From NCBI GenBank assembly GCA_024679635.1, contig JAIBDA010000082.1, forward strand, positions 1 through 5,971: a DNA stretch of 5,971 bases, written 5' to 3'. Source of the DNA: Amphritea sp. Its GTDB lineage: Bacteria > Pseudomonadota > Gammaproteobacteria > Pseudomonadales > Nitrincolaceae. Both the position numbers and the translations under genes were made by a program. Below the pieces are notes generated by a model that saw only the letters and a list, made by a program, of their open reading frames with translations, did not search any database and had not been told where the DNA came from. Positions 1 through 5,971 of this stretch are shown one piece after another; position 1 is the first letter of the stretch, and every line of letters starts with the position of its first letter.

Positions 1-608
1 AGAGGGGCGAGGCCTTGTTGATCCGTTGAGGATACGGTCATAACCTGATAGCCAATAGAGCGGTACAGCGCAATCATGGTCTCGGCACGGGAACGGTTTT
101 CATCGTTTAACAGATCCGTTTTGTTCAGCAGAATAATCGGTTCGATGCCGCTCAGTTCAGACGCAACCAGATAGCGGTCTATGAGGTTGTAATGGGCCAG
201 AGGTTCAACCGCAATAGTAATGACAATCTGATCAATATTGGCGGCTACGGGCTTGAGTTCACCATGATTATTGGGTCGTTGCAGAATGGTTGTACGTGGC
301 TGGTTGGCAACGACGACGCCATATTCTGTCCCGGCTCGCCAGATTACATTATCGCCGGTAACCAGGACATCAAGGTTGGTGCGCATATAACAGCGGAAAA
401 TCTGACCGGTGGCTTCGCCTTCCAGTGCTTCAACATCAACCTGACGACCAAAGTGGGAGATTATCTGGCCGTGTTGCTCAGGACCCAGGTCTCCCCCCTC
501 TAATTGCTGATCTATATCCGAGTCTTTGCGGGCTGCCCGTTGGGTGCGCTCGTCCTGGATTTTTTGTACGCGCCAGGTCTGGCGTCGGTTAAGCTTTCGT
601 TTCGACAT
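1..608 (-). CDS. rsgA: Ribosome small-subunit-dependent GTPase RsgA (YjeQ), N-terminal part, cut by window edge
   Basis: Circularly permuted GTPase that acts late in 30S subunit maturation. Read on the minus strand from the ATG at 608-606, the frame stays open to the left edge and gives 202 residues, roughly 60% of the usual length of about 340-350. Residues 1-30 form a very basic tail (starting MSKRKLNRRQTW), as expected for this family in gammaproteobacteria. An OB-fold-like region follows at about 45-110, with the phrase VTGDNV near 83-88. The GTPase domain then starts with the G4 motif NKTD (residues 162-165, bases 114-125) and a G5-like VSSTD (192-196). G4 coming before G1 is the hallmark of the circular permutation. 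The G1-G3 motifs and the zinc-binding C-terminus should lie off the left edge. No strong Shine-Dalgarno is visible upstream of the ATG. The gene is divergent from orn, as in E. coli. Confidence 0.96.
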   Translation of the reverse strand, partial: MSKRKLNRRQTWRVQKIQDERTQRAARKDSDIDQQLEGGDLGPEQHGQIISHFGRQVDVEALEGEATGQIFRCYMRTNLDVLVTGDNVIWRAGTEYGVVVANQPRTTILQRPNNHGELKPVAANIDQIVITIAVEPLAHYNLIDRYLVASELSGIEPIILLNKTDLLNDENRSRAETMIALYRSIGYQVMTVSSTDQQGLAP

Positions 609-677
609 TTGTCAGCTAAATCTGCTTTGGGGGTGAATTTGTACAGCCTGCTAAGGTATTCTATTCAGCAACAAATT

Positions 678-697
678 TATAGTACTGACGTTAAGGA
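678..697 (+). promoter_or_regulatory. Candidate -10 element and ribosome binding site of orn
   Basis: AAGGA at 693-697 lies 8 bases upstream of the orn ATG at 706 and is a good Shine-Dalgarno, supporting that start. TATAGT at 678-683 matches the sigma-70 -10 consensus at five of six positions, but no convincing -35 lies 16-18 bases upstream. It would also give a very short leader of about 16 bases. The ribosome binding site is solid and the promoter is tentative. The 97-bp gap must also hold the rsgA promoter, which I could not place. Confidence 0.4.
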
Positions 698-705
698 ATA
701 CCAAT

Positions 706-1248
706 ATGTCACGGCAGAGTAATCTGATCTGGATCGATCTTGAGATGACCGGTCTGAATCCTGAGCATGACAGGATAATTGAAATCGCGACTATCGTAAC
801 AGATTCACAACTGAATATTCTTGCTGAGGGGCCTAATCTGGTGATCCACCAATCGGATCAGCTGCTTGATAGCATGGATGAGTGGTGTACGAAGCAACAT
901 GGTCAATCCGGGTTAACTCAGGGTGTAAAGGATTCGGCCATCAGTGAGCGTCAGGCAGAGCAGGACACGATCGATTTTATTGCCAATTATGTGGATAAAG
1001 GGGCTTCGCCTATCTGCGGTAATTCAATTGGTCAGGATCGGCGCTTTCTGGTGAAATATATGCCGGAACTTGAAGCGTTCTTTCACTACCGCAATCTTGA
1101 TGTAAGTACGATCAAAGAACTGGCGCGTCGCTGGGCCCCTGAAGTACTGGATGGAGTGGTTAAGAAAGGCTCGCACTTAGCGCTGGATGATATTAAAGAC
1201 TCAATTAATGAGCTGGAACACTATAGGGCAACATTTTTTAATGTCTGA
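706..1248 (+). CDS. orn: Oligoribonuclease (3'-to-5' exoribonuclease for nanoRNA and pGpG)
   Basis: Cytoplasmic DEDDh-family exonuclease that degrades 2-5 nt RNA to mononucleotides. In bacteria that use c-di-GMP it also hydrolyses pGpG, the product of EAL phosphodiesterases. The 180-residue length is normal for the family. The catalytic set is complete: D11 and E13 in [10 protein letters not shown]111 in [11 protein letters not shown], and H157 and D162 in GSHLALDDI. The WIDLEMTGL opening and the SIGQDRRFL block are characteristic of Orn. The ATG at 706 has AAGGA at 693-697. The gene is divergent from rsgA and lies 156 bp upstream of a GAF-GGDEF-EAL gene in the same orientation. That gap and the dyad in it make an obligate operon uncertain. 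Nothing looks degraded. Confidence 0.98.
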   Translation: MSRQSNLIWIDLEMTGLNPEHDRIIEIATIVTDSQLNILAEGPNLVIHQSDQLLDSMDEWCTKQHGQSGLTQGVKDSAISERQAEQDTIDFIANYVDKGASPICGNSIGQDRRFLVKYMPELEAFFHYRNLDVSTIKELARRWAPEVLDGVVKKGSHLALDDIKDSINELEHYRATFFNV

Positions 1249-1297
1249 CTTGGTAGTTATCAACCATACTCTTAGTATAAAAGGTGACGTTCTAGCT

Positions 1298-1327
1298 TAG
1301 ATAGGACCTATCCGGTCCTACTATCTA
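1298..1327. repeat. Imperfect inverted repeat between orn and the GAF-GGDEF-EAL gene
   Basis: The left arm TAGATAGGACC (1298-1308) and right arm GGTCC-TAC-TATCTA (1314-1327) pair through 11 base pairs. The loop is TATCC and the right side has a 3-base TAC bulge. A second, overlapping perfect dyad, GATAGG-A-CCTATC, occupies 1300-1312, so two mutually exclusive pairings are possible. Flanking AGTATA (1274-1279) and TATACT (1326-1331) add a further complementary pair. No T-run follows, so it does not look like an intrinsic terminator. It could be an operator for a dimeric regulator, a leader hairpin or an mRNA 3'-end structure for orn. The symmetry is visible in the sequence; the function is not known. 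Confidence 0.55.
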
Positions 1328-1343
1328 TACTGGATTGTGACGA

Positions 1344-1374
1344 TTGCAGATAGTGCAAAAAGCATAAATATAAG
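1344..1374 (+). promoter_or_regulatory. Weak candidate promoter of the GAF-GGDEF-EAL gene
   Basis: TATAAG at 1369-1374 matches the sigma-70 -10 consensus at five of six positions. The only -35-like hexamer nearby is TTGCAG at 1344-1349, with a long 19-base spacer and only three consensus matches. Transcription from here would start near 1381, about 25 bases before the ATG at 1405, and would exclude the dyad at 1298-1327 from the transcript. The dyad would then sit just upstream of the promoter, where a regulator might bind. Read-through from orn is the alternative. Confidence 0.25.
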
Positions 1375-1404
1375 CCCTATAGTGTTTCTGGTAACGAGAA
1401 TCAG

Positions 1405-3243
1405 ATGACAGACTCAACCCGTATTGAAAGTTGCATGGAACATCAGCCGGCCTCTGATGAGATGCTGGCGATGTCTGTTGAAGAACTGGATCAGATTCTA
1501 CGTTTGCAGCAGGCTATATTTTCTCAGGTTGCCAGTAATCTTCCCTGCATTGAAGTGTTGGCGGCTCTTTGTCTGATGGCAGAAAAATTACTGCCGAACT
1601 CAGTTGCTTCGGTGATGCTACGTGATGATCAGACAGGACTTCTGAATGTACTGGTTGCCCCCAGTGTGCCGCAGGTGGGTATTGATGCATTGTCAGGATT
1701 GGTTCCCGGGCCAGGTGGCGGCTCTTGTGGTAATGCGGTCATGCGCAATGAACCGGTGTTTGTCAGGGATACTTTTACCGACCCTCGATGGGAAGACCTG
1801 AGGCAGTTGGCGATAGATTTTAATCTCTGTGCTTGTTGGTCGATGCCCATCCGCAACAATGATGGCAAAGTGATAGGTTCATTTGCTTTGTCTTCGTTTG
1901 AGAACCGCTCCCCTTCAGGGTTTCATACCCGGTTGTTGGATGTTGGTGCTTCAATGGTCAATATTGTGCTGGCAAAGCAGTCTCAGGAAGAGGTAATGGA
2001 GGAGCAGCGGCAGCAGCTGATAACCGCGCTTGAGTTTGATTCCCTGACGGCATTACCGAATCAGGCAAAGCTGAAGATGGAGCTCGATCTCTGCATTGCA
2101 GAGCAATCACTGCTGCTAGTTAACCTGGATAACTTTCGCTTTATAAATACCGCATATGGTCCGGCATTCGGCGATCAGTTTCTCTGTAAAGTAGCCGAAC
2201 TGCTTACCCGGCAGTTTCCGGATGCTGAATTGCACCGGATAAATGCTGATGAGTTTGCGCTTTATTATCGCGAAACCATTGATCTGAAACAGCAGATAGA
2301 AGCGTTTAAAAAGTACCTGTTCAGCCATTCTGTTCAGATTGATAATCAGAGTTTTAGTATTACTTTCACTGCGGGGGGCGCGATCGGCAGAAGAGGTTTA
2401 CTTGAACAGGCTGTACAGGCGATGAGCCAGGCGAAAGCGCGGGGGAAAAATCAGTATCATATCTATAATGCAGAGCTGGATGAGCCAGATCAGACACTTC
2501 GCCGCCAGTATATCAGTTGGAATGCTAAGCTTCATAATGCTCTAAATGATGGGCGTGTGACACCTTTCTTTCAGGGGATCAGAGATAACGCTACCGGGCT
2601 TATTGTGAGTTATGAAGCATTGGTGAGGTTAGAAATTGATGGGGCTTTCTTTACCCCATATCACTTCCTCAATGCAGCTCGGTTATCGGGGTTGCTGCCA
2701 ACGATTACGCGGATTGTTGTTGATAAAGGCTTGGCGAAAATTGCAGGCACTAATCTGACTCTCTCAATCAATATCACTGAGGATGACCTGCTACAGGAAT
2801 TTCTGGAGGAATATCTTACCGCGAAAACATCAGAATATGATGTTGACCCACAGCAAGTTGTGCTGGAAATACTTGAAGGGATTAGTGCCACGGGTAAAAA
2901 TAATCATATCGCTCAGCTAAGCCGGCTAAAACAATTGGGTTATAAGCTGGCGATCGATGACTTTGGTACAGAATATTCCAATTTTGAGAGAATCGTCGAA
3001 CTGCATGTGGATATTGTCAAAATCGATGCGAAATATATTAAACATATCGATACCGACAGTAAGAGCTATGAAATTACCCGGGCGATAGTTTTCTTTGCTC
3101 GCAATGCGGGAATTAAAACCGTAGCTGAGTTTGTCCATAATGAGGCAGTTCAGCATGTGGTTGAGTCATTAGGGATTGATTTCTCCCAGGGCTATCTGTT
3201 CAGTGAGCCCACGCCTGATCTGCCTATGAGTAGTAATGATTAA
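1405..3243 (+). CDS. GAF-GGDEF-EAL protein, predicted c-di-GMP phosphodiesterase with a degenerate GGDEF domain
   Basis: Predicted cytoplasmic signalling protein of 612 residues; I see no signal peptide or membrane segment. An N-terminal GAF sensor domain (about 40-190) contains GGGSCGNAV (104-112) and CACWSMPI (142-149). A charged linker helix (about 191-210) leads into the GGDEF domain (about 208-355), which opens with DSLTALPN. The cyclase signature reads NADEF (280-284). The first metal-binding Asp is replaced by N240 (VNLDNF), and no RxxD inhibitory site precedes the signature, so cyclase activity is unlikely. The EAL domain (about 385-605) has YEALVRL with E404, plus N456, E488, E491, D518/D519 in IDDFG, K539, E575 and Q595. 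This is the full set expected for Mg-dependent hydrolysis of c-di-GMP to pGpG. The usual QP after the first strand is QG (FFQGIRD, 388-394). The ATG at 1405 has only a weak ACGAGA about 6-10 bases upstream; M11 and M20 are possible later starts. The ligand of the GAF domain is unknown. Confidence 0.93.
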   Translation: MTDSTRIESCMEHQPASDEMLAMSVEELDQILRLQQAIFSQVASNLPCIEVLAALCLMAEKLLPNSVASVMLRDDQTGLLNVLVAPSVPQVGIDALSGLVPGPGGGSCGNAVMRNEPVFVRDTFTDPRWEDLRQLAIDFNLCACWSMPIRNNDGKVIGSFALSSFENRSPSGFHTRLLDVGASMVNIVLAKQSQEEVMEEQRQQLITALEFDSLTALPNQAKLKMELDLCIAEQSLLLVNLDNFRFINTAYGPAFGDQFLCKVAELLTRQFPDAELHRINADEFALYYRETIDLKQQIEAFKKYLFSHSVQIDNQSFSITFTAGGAIGRRGLLEQAVQAMSQAKARGKNQYHIYNAELDEPDQTLRRQYISWNAKLHNALNDGRVTPFFQGIRDNATGLIVSYEALVRLEIDGAFFTPYHFLNAARLSGLLPTITRIVVDKGLAKIAGTNLTLSINITEDDLLQEFLEEYLTAKTSEYDVDPQQVVLEILEGISATGKNNHIAQLSRLKQLGYKLAIDDFGTEYSNFERIVELHVDIVKIDAKYIKHIDTDSKSYEITRAIVFFARNAGIKTVAEFVHNEAVQHVVESLGIDFSQGYLFSEPTPDLPMSSND

Positions 3244-3304
3244 TAGTAAAATCTAATCAATATTGGCTCTATCGAACACTGTTTTTTTTCAGGTCTGCCG
3301 TTGC
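3244..3304. other. Convergent intergenic gap with a T8 run
   Basis: These 61 bases separate the convergent 3' ends of the GAF-GGDEF-EAL gene and queG. A run of eight T lies at 3282-3289 on the plus strand, and a short palindrome CAATATTG lies at 3258-3265. I could not build a GC-rich stem directly before the T-run, so it does not qualify as a clear intrinsic terminator on the plus strand. On the minus strand I see neither a stem nor a T-tract after the queG stop. Termination may be Rho-dependent or use a weaker structure. Confidence 0.4.
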
Positions 3305-4429
3305 TTAGTCCGCTAGTTTTTCCACACGGGGGTGATCCAGAATGGGGGTGCTGTTGGCTGTTGCATCTGAGTCTAGGTGGTGCAGCGCCCAGAGAGCGTG
3401 TTCGCGAACTAAAGGGTCGCCAGCGTCTACTAACTTTTTTAATGCCTTGATGACCCGTTCGCCGCCACGGCTGTTGCCCAGTGCTACGGCAATGTTACGT
3501 TGCCAGCCACTGAAACCGGTGCGTCGGATTGCGGACCCTTCGGTACGCTTTAGAAAGGTCGCTTCATCCCATTCTAGTAGTTCAAGCAGGGAGATTTTGT
3601 CGAGCTGATGGCGAGGTGTAAAGTCCTTTTCGTCGCTGGTCTGCGCAAAACGGTTCCAGGGGCAGATCAGTTGGCAGTCATCACAACCAAAGATTCGATT
3701 GCCTATCAGGGGTCTGAATTCCTCTGGAATCGAGCCTTTTAGTTCAATCGTCAGATAGGATATACAGCGTCGTGCATCCAATTGGTAGGGCGCTACGATC
3801 GCCTGCGTAGGGCAGATATCGATACAAGCCTGACACTGTCCGCAATGCTCTTCGGTGTAGGGCGGATCGATTGGCAGGGGCAGGTCGACAAACAGCTCTC
3901 CTAGCAGAAACCAGGAACCTGCTTCCCGGTTGAGAATTAAGGTATGTTTACCCTGCCAGCCGAGACCGCTATTACGGGCCAGGGGCCGTTCCAGAACCGG
4001 GGCGCTATCGACAAAGGGGCGATAGCCAAACTCACCAATCAACGCTTCTATCTCTTTACCCAGCCGGGTTAGTTTCTTGCGCATGACCTTGTGGTAATCC
4101 CGACCCATGGTGTAGCGGGAGATATAAGCCTGATCTGAATTTTTAAGAATTTTGATTGTGTTGGTATTAGGGGGCAGGCAGTTCATGCGCACACAGATAA
4201 TTCGCTGGGTGCCTTCGGTCAACAGGGCAGGATTAATTCGCTTATCAAAATTATTTTCCAGATAACTCATCTCTCCCTGGTAGCCTTTGTCCAGCCAGCC
4301 CTGCAGTGCATCGGCTTCTGTGCTGAGGTCGGTGCCGGTAATGCCGCACTGTTGAAAACCCAGAGAAATTGCTATTTCTTTGATCTGATTCGCGAGGCTT
4401 TGCAATGTTTCGGGGTCGTATTGAGTCAT
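3305..4429 (-). CDS. queG: Epoxyqueuosine reductase QueG (cobalamin and [4Fe-4S] dependent)
   Basis: Catalyses the last step of queuosine synthesis, reducing epoxyqueuosine to queuosine at the wobble base of tRNAs with GUN anticodons. The 374 residues match the full family length (about 379 in E. coli). The N-terminal cobalamin-binding part includes RPFVDSAPVLERPLA (137-151), where D141 corresponds to the conserved catalytic Asp, and NSGLGWQGKHTLI (153-165). Two ferredoxin-like clusters follow. The first is CGQCQACIDICP with C196, C199, C202 and C206; then come C222, and C249, C252 and C256 in FGCDDCQLICPWN. All eight ligands are present. The C-terminal third (about 280-352) resembles HEAT-type repeats (for example REHALWALHHLD). 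The ATG at 4429-4427 fits the family N-terminus, but no Shine-Dalgarno is visible. It is divergent from the NAD(P)HX repair gene 46 bp away, the same arrangement as in E. coli. The protein needs cobalamin, so the cell must make or import B12. Confidence 0.98.
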   Translation of the reverse strand: MTQYDPETLQSLANQIKEIAISLGFQQCGITGTDLSTEADALQGWLDKGYQGEMSYLENNFDKRINPALLTEGTQRIICVRMNCLPPNTNTIKILKNSDQAYISRYTMGRDYHKVMRKKLTRLGKEIEALIGEFGYRPFVDSAPVLERPLARNSGLGWQGKHTLILNREAGSWFLLGELFVDLPLPIDPPYTEEHCGQCQACIDICPTQAIVAPYQLDARRCISYLTIELKGSIPEEFRPLIGNRIFGCDDCQLICPWNRFAQTSDEKDFTPRHQLDKISLLELLEWDEATFLKRTEGSAIRRTGFSGWQRNIAVALGNSRGGERVIKALKKLVDAGDPLVREHALWALHHLDSDATANSTPILDHPRVEKLAD

Positions 4430-4437
4430 TGGCGCTA

Positions 4438-4469
4438 TATAATGTAGTTAGAATTAGGTTTCCAGAGAG
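4438..4469 (+). promoter_or_regulatory. Perfect TATAAT -10 and ribosome binding site upstream of the NAD(P)HX repair gene
   Basis: TATAAT at 4438-4443 is an exact sigma-70 -10 match in the 46-bp divergent gap. Transcription would begin near 4450, giving a leader of about 26 bases. The -35 region would fall inside the first codons of queG (around 4415-4420) and is poor, so an activator or another sigma factor may matter. GAGAG at 4465-4469 is a plausible Shine-Dalgarno 6 bases before the ATG at 4476. On the opposite strand the same AT-rich stretch reads ATTATATA, too close to the queG ATG to serve as its promoter unless queG mRNA is leaderless. Confidence 0.4.
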
Positions 4470-4475
4470 TACGTT

Positions 4476-5971
4476 ATGCCACATTCTGAATTGCCAGCCT
4501 CATTATACACAGCGGAACAGACCCGCGCGCTGGATCAAGCTGCGATCAATAGTGGAGTCCCCGGGTTTAAGCTGATGCAACGGGCGGGACATGCTGCTTT
4601 TGATCGGTTGCGCCATCGCTGGCCCGATCTGCGCCGGATTACAGTGGTGTGCGGTGGAGGGAATAACGGTGGAGATGGTTTTGTCGTTGCTGTATTAGCT
4701 CAGAGGCTGGGGGTGCAGGTGCAGTTGCTCTGTGTTGGCGATGAGCATTTTGTTGAGCGCTTAACGGGTGAGGCTTTACAGGCCTGGAACGGGTTGCTAG
4801 AGGAGTCTATACCGTATCAGATTTTCACCGGCCAGCCCTTTACCGGTGAATTGATTGTTGATGCGTTATTGGGCACAGGTATTACCGGAGCGGTACGCGA
4901 ACCGTTCCTTGGCGCTATTGCACAAGTTAACCGGTCTGGCCTTCCTGTGATGGCGTTAGATATTCCGTCCGGCCTGTGCAGTGATACGGGTGCAGTGTTG
5001 GGTGTAGCGGTCCGGGCAGATATGACGGTTACCTTTATCGGCGTTAAGCGTGGGCTGTTGACGCATCAGGGCCCAGAGCATGTGGGTGAGTTGTTCTTTG
5101 ATAGCCTGCGGGTTGGTGATGATGTTTACGAATCGGTAGAGGTGGCTGGTTTTATTACCGGAGTGGGTGATGTCAGTCAGCTGTTGCCTCCCAGAGATAT
5201 GGCGACACATAAAGGCAGTTGTGGCCATGTGTTAGTGGTCGGAGGGGATGCCGGTATGGGAGGTGCAGCCATTATGGCAGCCCAGGCGGCCGGTCGTTGT
5301 GGTGCAGGACTGGTGACAGTAGCCACCCGGGCAGAACATCTGTCGGCTCTGCTGACTCGCTATCCTGAAGCGATGGCGGTTGGGGTTCGCTCAGGTACCG
5401 AATTAGAACCCTATATTGCGAAAGCAGATGTCCTGGTGGTGGGACCTGGTCTGGGTAAAAATGCCTGGGGTGAGCAGCTATTGATGAAAGCGCTGAGTAG
5501 TGGCAAACCGCTGGTTTTAGATGCGGATGCCCTAAATCTGCTCGGTCAGCGGGGTGTCTTTGGTCAGCGTAAGGGGCGCAACTGGGTGATTACCCCTCAT
5601 CCGGGTGAAGCGGCGCGTTTGTTGGAATGCTCAGTGGCTGAAGTACAGGCTGACAGGTTTTCTTCTGTCGTTGCTTTGCAATCTGCTTTTGGTGGGGTCG
5701 CGTTGCTGAAAGGGCCGGGAACACTGAGTTTTGATGGGGATGCTATCCATCTGAATCCGACCGGTAATCCGGGTATGGCCAGTGGCGGCATGGGGGATAT
5801 GCTCAGTGGCGTTATTGGTGCGTTGATGGCTCAGGGTCTGTCCTCTGGTGATGCTACTCGATTAGGCGCATGGTTGCATGGCGCCGCTGCAGATCGAAAT
5901 GCAGAACTAAAAGGCGCCCGAGGTATGCAAGCGACTGATCTGTTGGCACAATTGCGTTTGTTAGTTAATGG
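4476..5971 (+). CDS. nnr: Bifunctional NAD(P)H-hydrate epimerase / ADP-dependent NAD(P)HX dehydratase, C-terminus cut by window edge
   Basis: Repairs the hydrated cofactors NADHX and NADPHX. The N-terminal YjeF_N domain interconverts R and S epimers, and the C-terminal ribokinase-like domain dehydrates the S form back to NAD(P)H using ADP. The ATG at 4476 is followed by 498 open codons with no stop before the edge. E. coli YjeF has 515 residues, so only a short tail should be missing. Epimerase features are CGGGNNGGDGFV (59-70), VDALLGTG with D129 (128-135), and LDIPSG with D162 (161-166). Dehydratase features are HKGSCGHVLVVGG (245-257), LDADALNLL (348-356), ITPHPGE (372-378) and NPGMASGGMGD (431-441) with D441 as the likely catalytic Asp. 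Both active sites look intact. In E. coli the next genes downstream are tsaE (yjeE), amiB and mutL, so tsaE is expected just beyond the right edge; that is inference. Confidence 0.97.
   Translation, partial: MPHSELPASLYTAEQTRALDQAAINSGVPGFKLMQRAGHAAFDRLRHRWPDLRRITVVCGGGNNGGDGFVVAVLAQRLGVQVQLLCVGDEHFVERLTGEALQAWNGLLEESIPYQIFTGQPFTGELIVDALLGTGITGAVREPFLGAIAQVNRSGLPVMALDIPSGLCSDTGAVLGVAVRADMTVTFIGVKRGLLTHQGPEHVGELFFDSLRVGDDVYESVEVAGFITGVGDVSQLLPPRDMATHKGSCGHVLVVGGDAGMGGAAIMAAQAAGRCGAGLVTVATRAEHLSALLTRYPEAMAVGVRSGTELEPYIAKADVLVVGPGLGKNAWGEQLLMKALSSGKPLVLDADALNLLGQRGVFGQRKGRNWVITPHPGEAARLLECSVAEVQADRFSSVVALQSAFGGVALLKGPGTLSFDGDAIHLNPTGNPGMASGGMGDMLSGVIGALMAQGLSSGDATRLGAWLHGAAADRNAELKGARGMQATDLLAQLRLLVN

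Noticed and set aside
192..722. Plus-strand open frames of 103 and 72 codons opposite rsgA
   Set aside because: They lie antisense to a clear RsgA reading frame with recognisable motifs, their translations show no family features, and the second runs into the orn start.
1231..1244. ACATT-TTTT-AATGT dyad at the end of orn as a terminator
   Set aside because: It lies inside the last codons of orn, the stem is five AT-rich pairs, and no T-run follows.
1335..1350. CRP or FNR site at TTGTGACGATTGCAGA
   Set aside because: The left half resembles TGTGA, but the right half does not match TCACA or ATCAA.
1249..1404. Glycine tRNA genes or remnants between orn and the next gene, as in E. coli
   Set aside because: No cloverleaf, no GTTCGANTC-type T-loop and no anticodon arm could be found in these 156 bases.
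1629..3156. Minus-strand open frames of 70-79 codons within the GAF-GGDEF-EAL gene
   Set aside because: They are antisense to a well-supported 612-residue protein, with low-complexity or featureless translations and no ribosome binding site support that I can see.
3258..3289. Intrinsic terminator ending in the T8 run
   Set aside because: No GC-rich stem adjoins the T-run; CAATATTG is too short and too far away.
3342..3608. Plus-strand 88-codon open frame within queG
   Set aside because: It is antisense to the C-terminal HEAT-like part of QueG, and its Ser/Arg-rich translation is typical of a shadow frame.
4251..4484. Minus-strand 77-codon frame spanning the queG start and the gap
   Set aside because: It overlaps the QueG N-terminus in another frame and enters the nnr start; nothing in its translation is recognisable.
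4956..5791. Minus-strand frames of 90 and 64 codons within the NAD(P)HX repair gene
   Set aside because: They are antisense to a continuous frame carrying the family motifs of both domains.

Overview
The window looks like ordinary chromosome from a gammaproteobacterium, probably a marine Oceanospirillales-type lineage. That family-level guess is weak. It rests on the gene order (rsgA divergent from orn, then queG divergent from the NAD(P)HX repair gene), which matches the E. coli and Pseudomonas neighbourhood, on a moderate GC content, and on the style of the Orn and QueG proteins. I see no insertion sequence, phage gene, CRISPR array, tRNA or rRNA.

Layout from left to right. The minus strand at 1-608 carries the N-terminal 202 residues of RsgA, a ribosome-assembly GTPase; the rest lies off the left edge. 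A 97-bp divergent gap separates it from orn (706-1248, +), the oligoribonuclease. A 156-bp gap (1249-1404) holds an imperfect dyad at 1298-1327 and a weak candidate promoter. It leads to a 612-residue GAF-GGDEF-EAL protein (1405-3243, +). Its GGDEF half has lost catalytic residues, while its EAL half keeps all the expected ones, so it is predicted to be a cyclic-di-GMP phosphodiesterase. A 61-bp convergent gap with a T8 run follows. Then comes queG (3305-4429, -), the cobalamin and iron-sulfur epoxyqueuosine reductase. A 46-bp divergent gap containing a perfect TATAAT leads to the bifunctional NAD(P)HX epimerase/dehydratase gene (4476-5971, +), cut by the right edge a few residues short of its likely end.

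Most of these genes are housekeeping: 30S maturation, nanoRNA turnover, tRNA wobble modification and repair of hydrated nicotinamide cofactors. The GAF-GGDEF-EAL gene is the accessory element, sitting inside an otherwise conserved block at the place where E. coli has its glycine tRNA cluster. It also makes biochemical sense beside orn: an EAL phosphodiesterase turns c-di-GMP into pGpG, and Orn is the enzyme known to clear pGpG. Whether this adjacency is functional or chance cannot be decided from the window. I did not find an undescribed system here.
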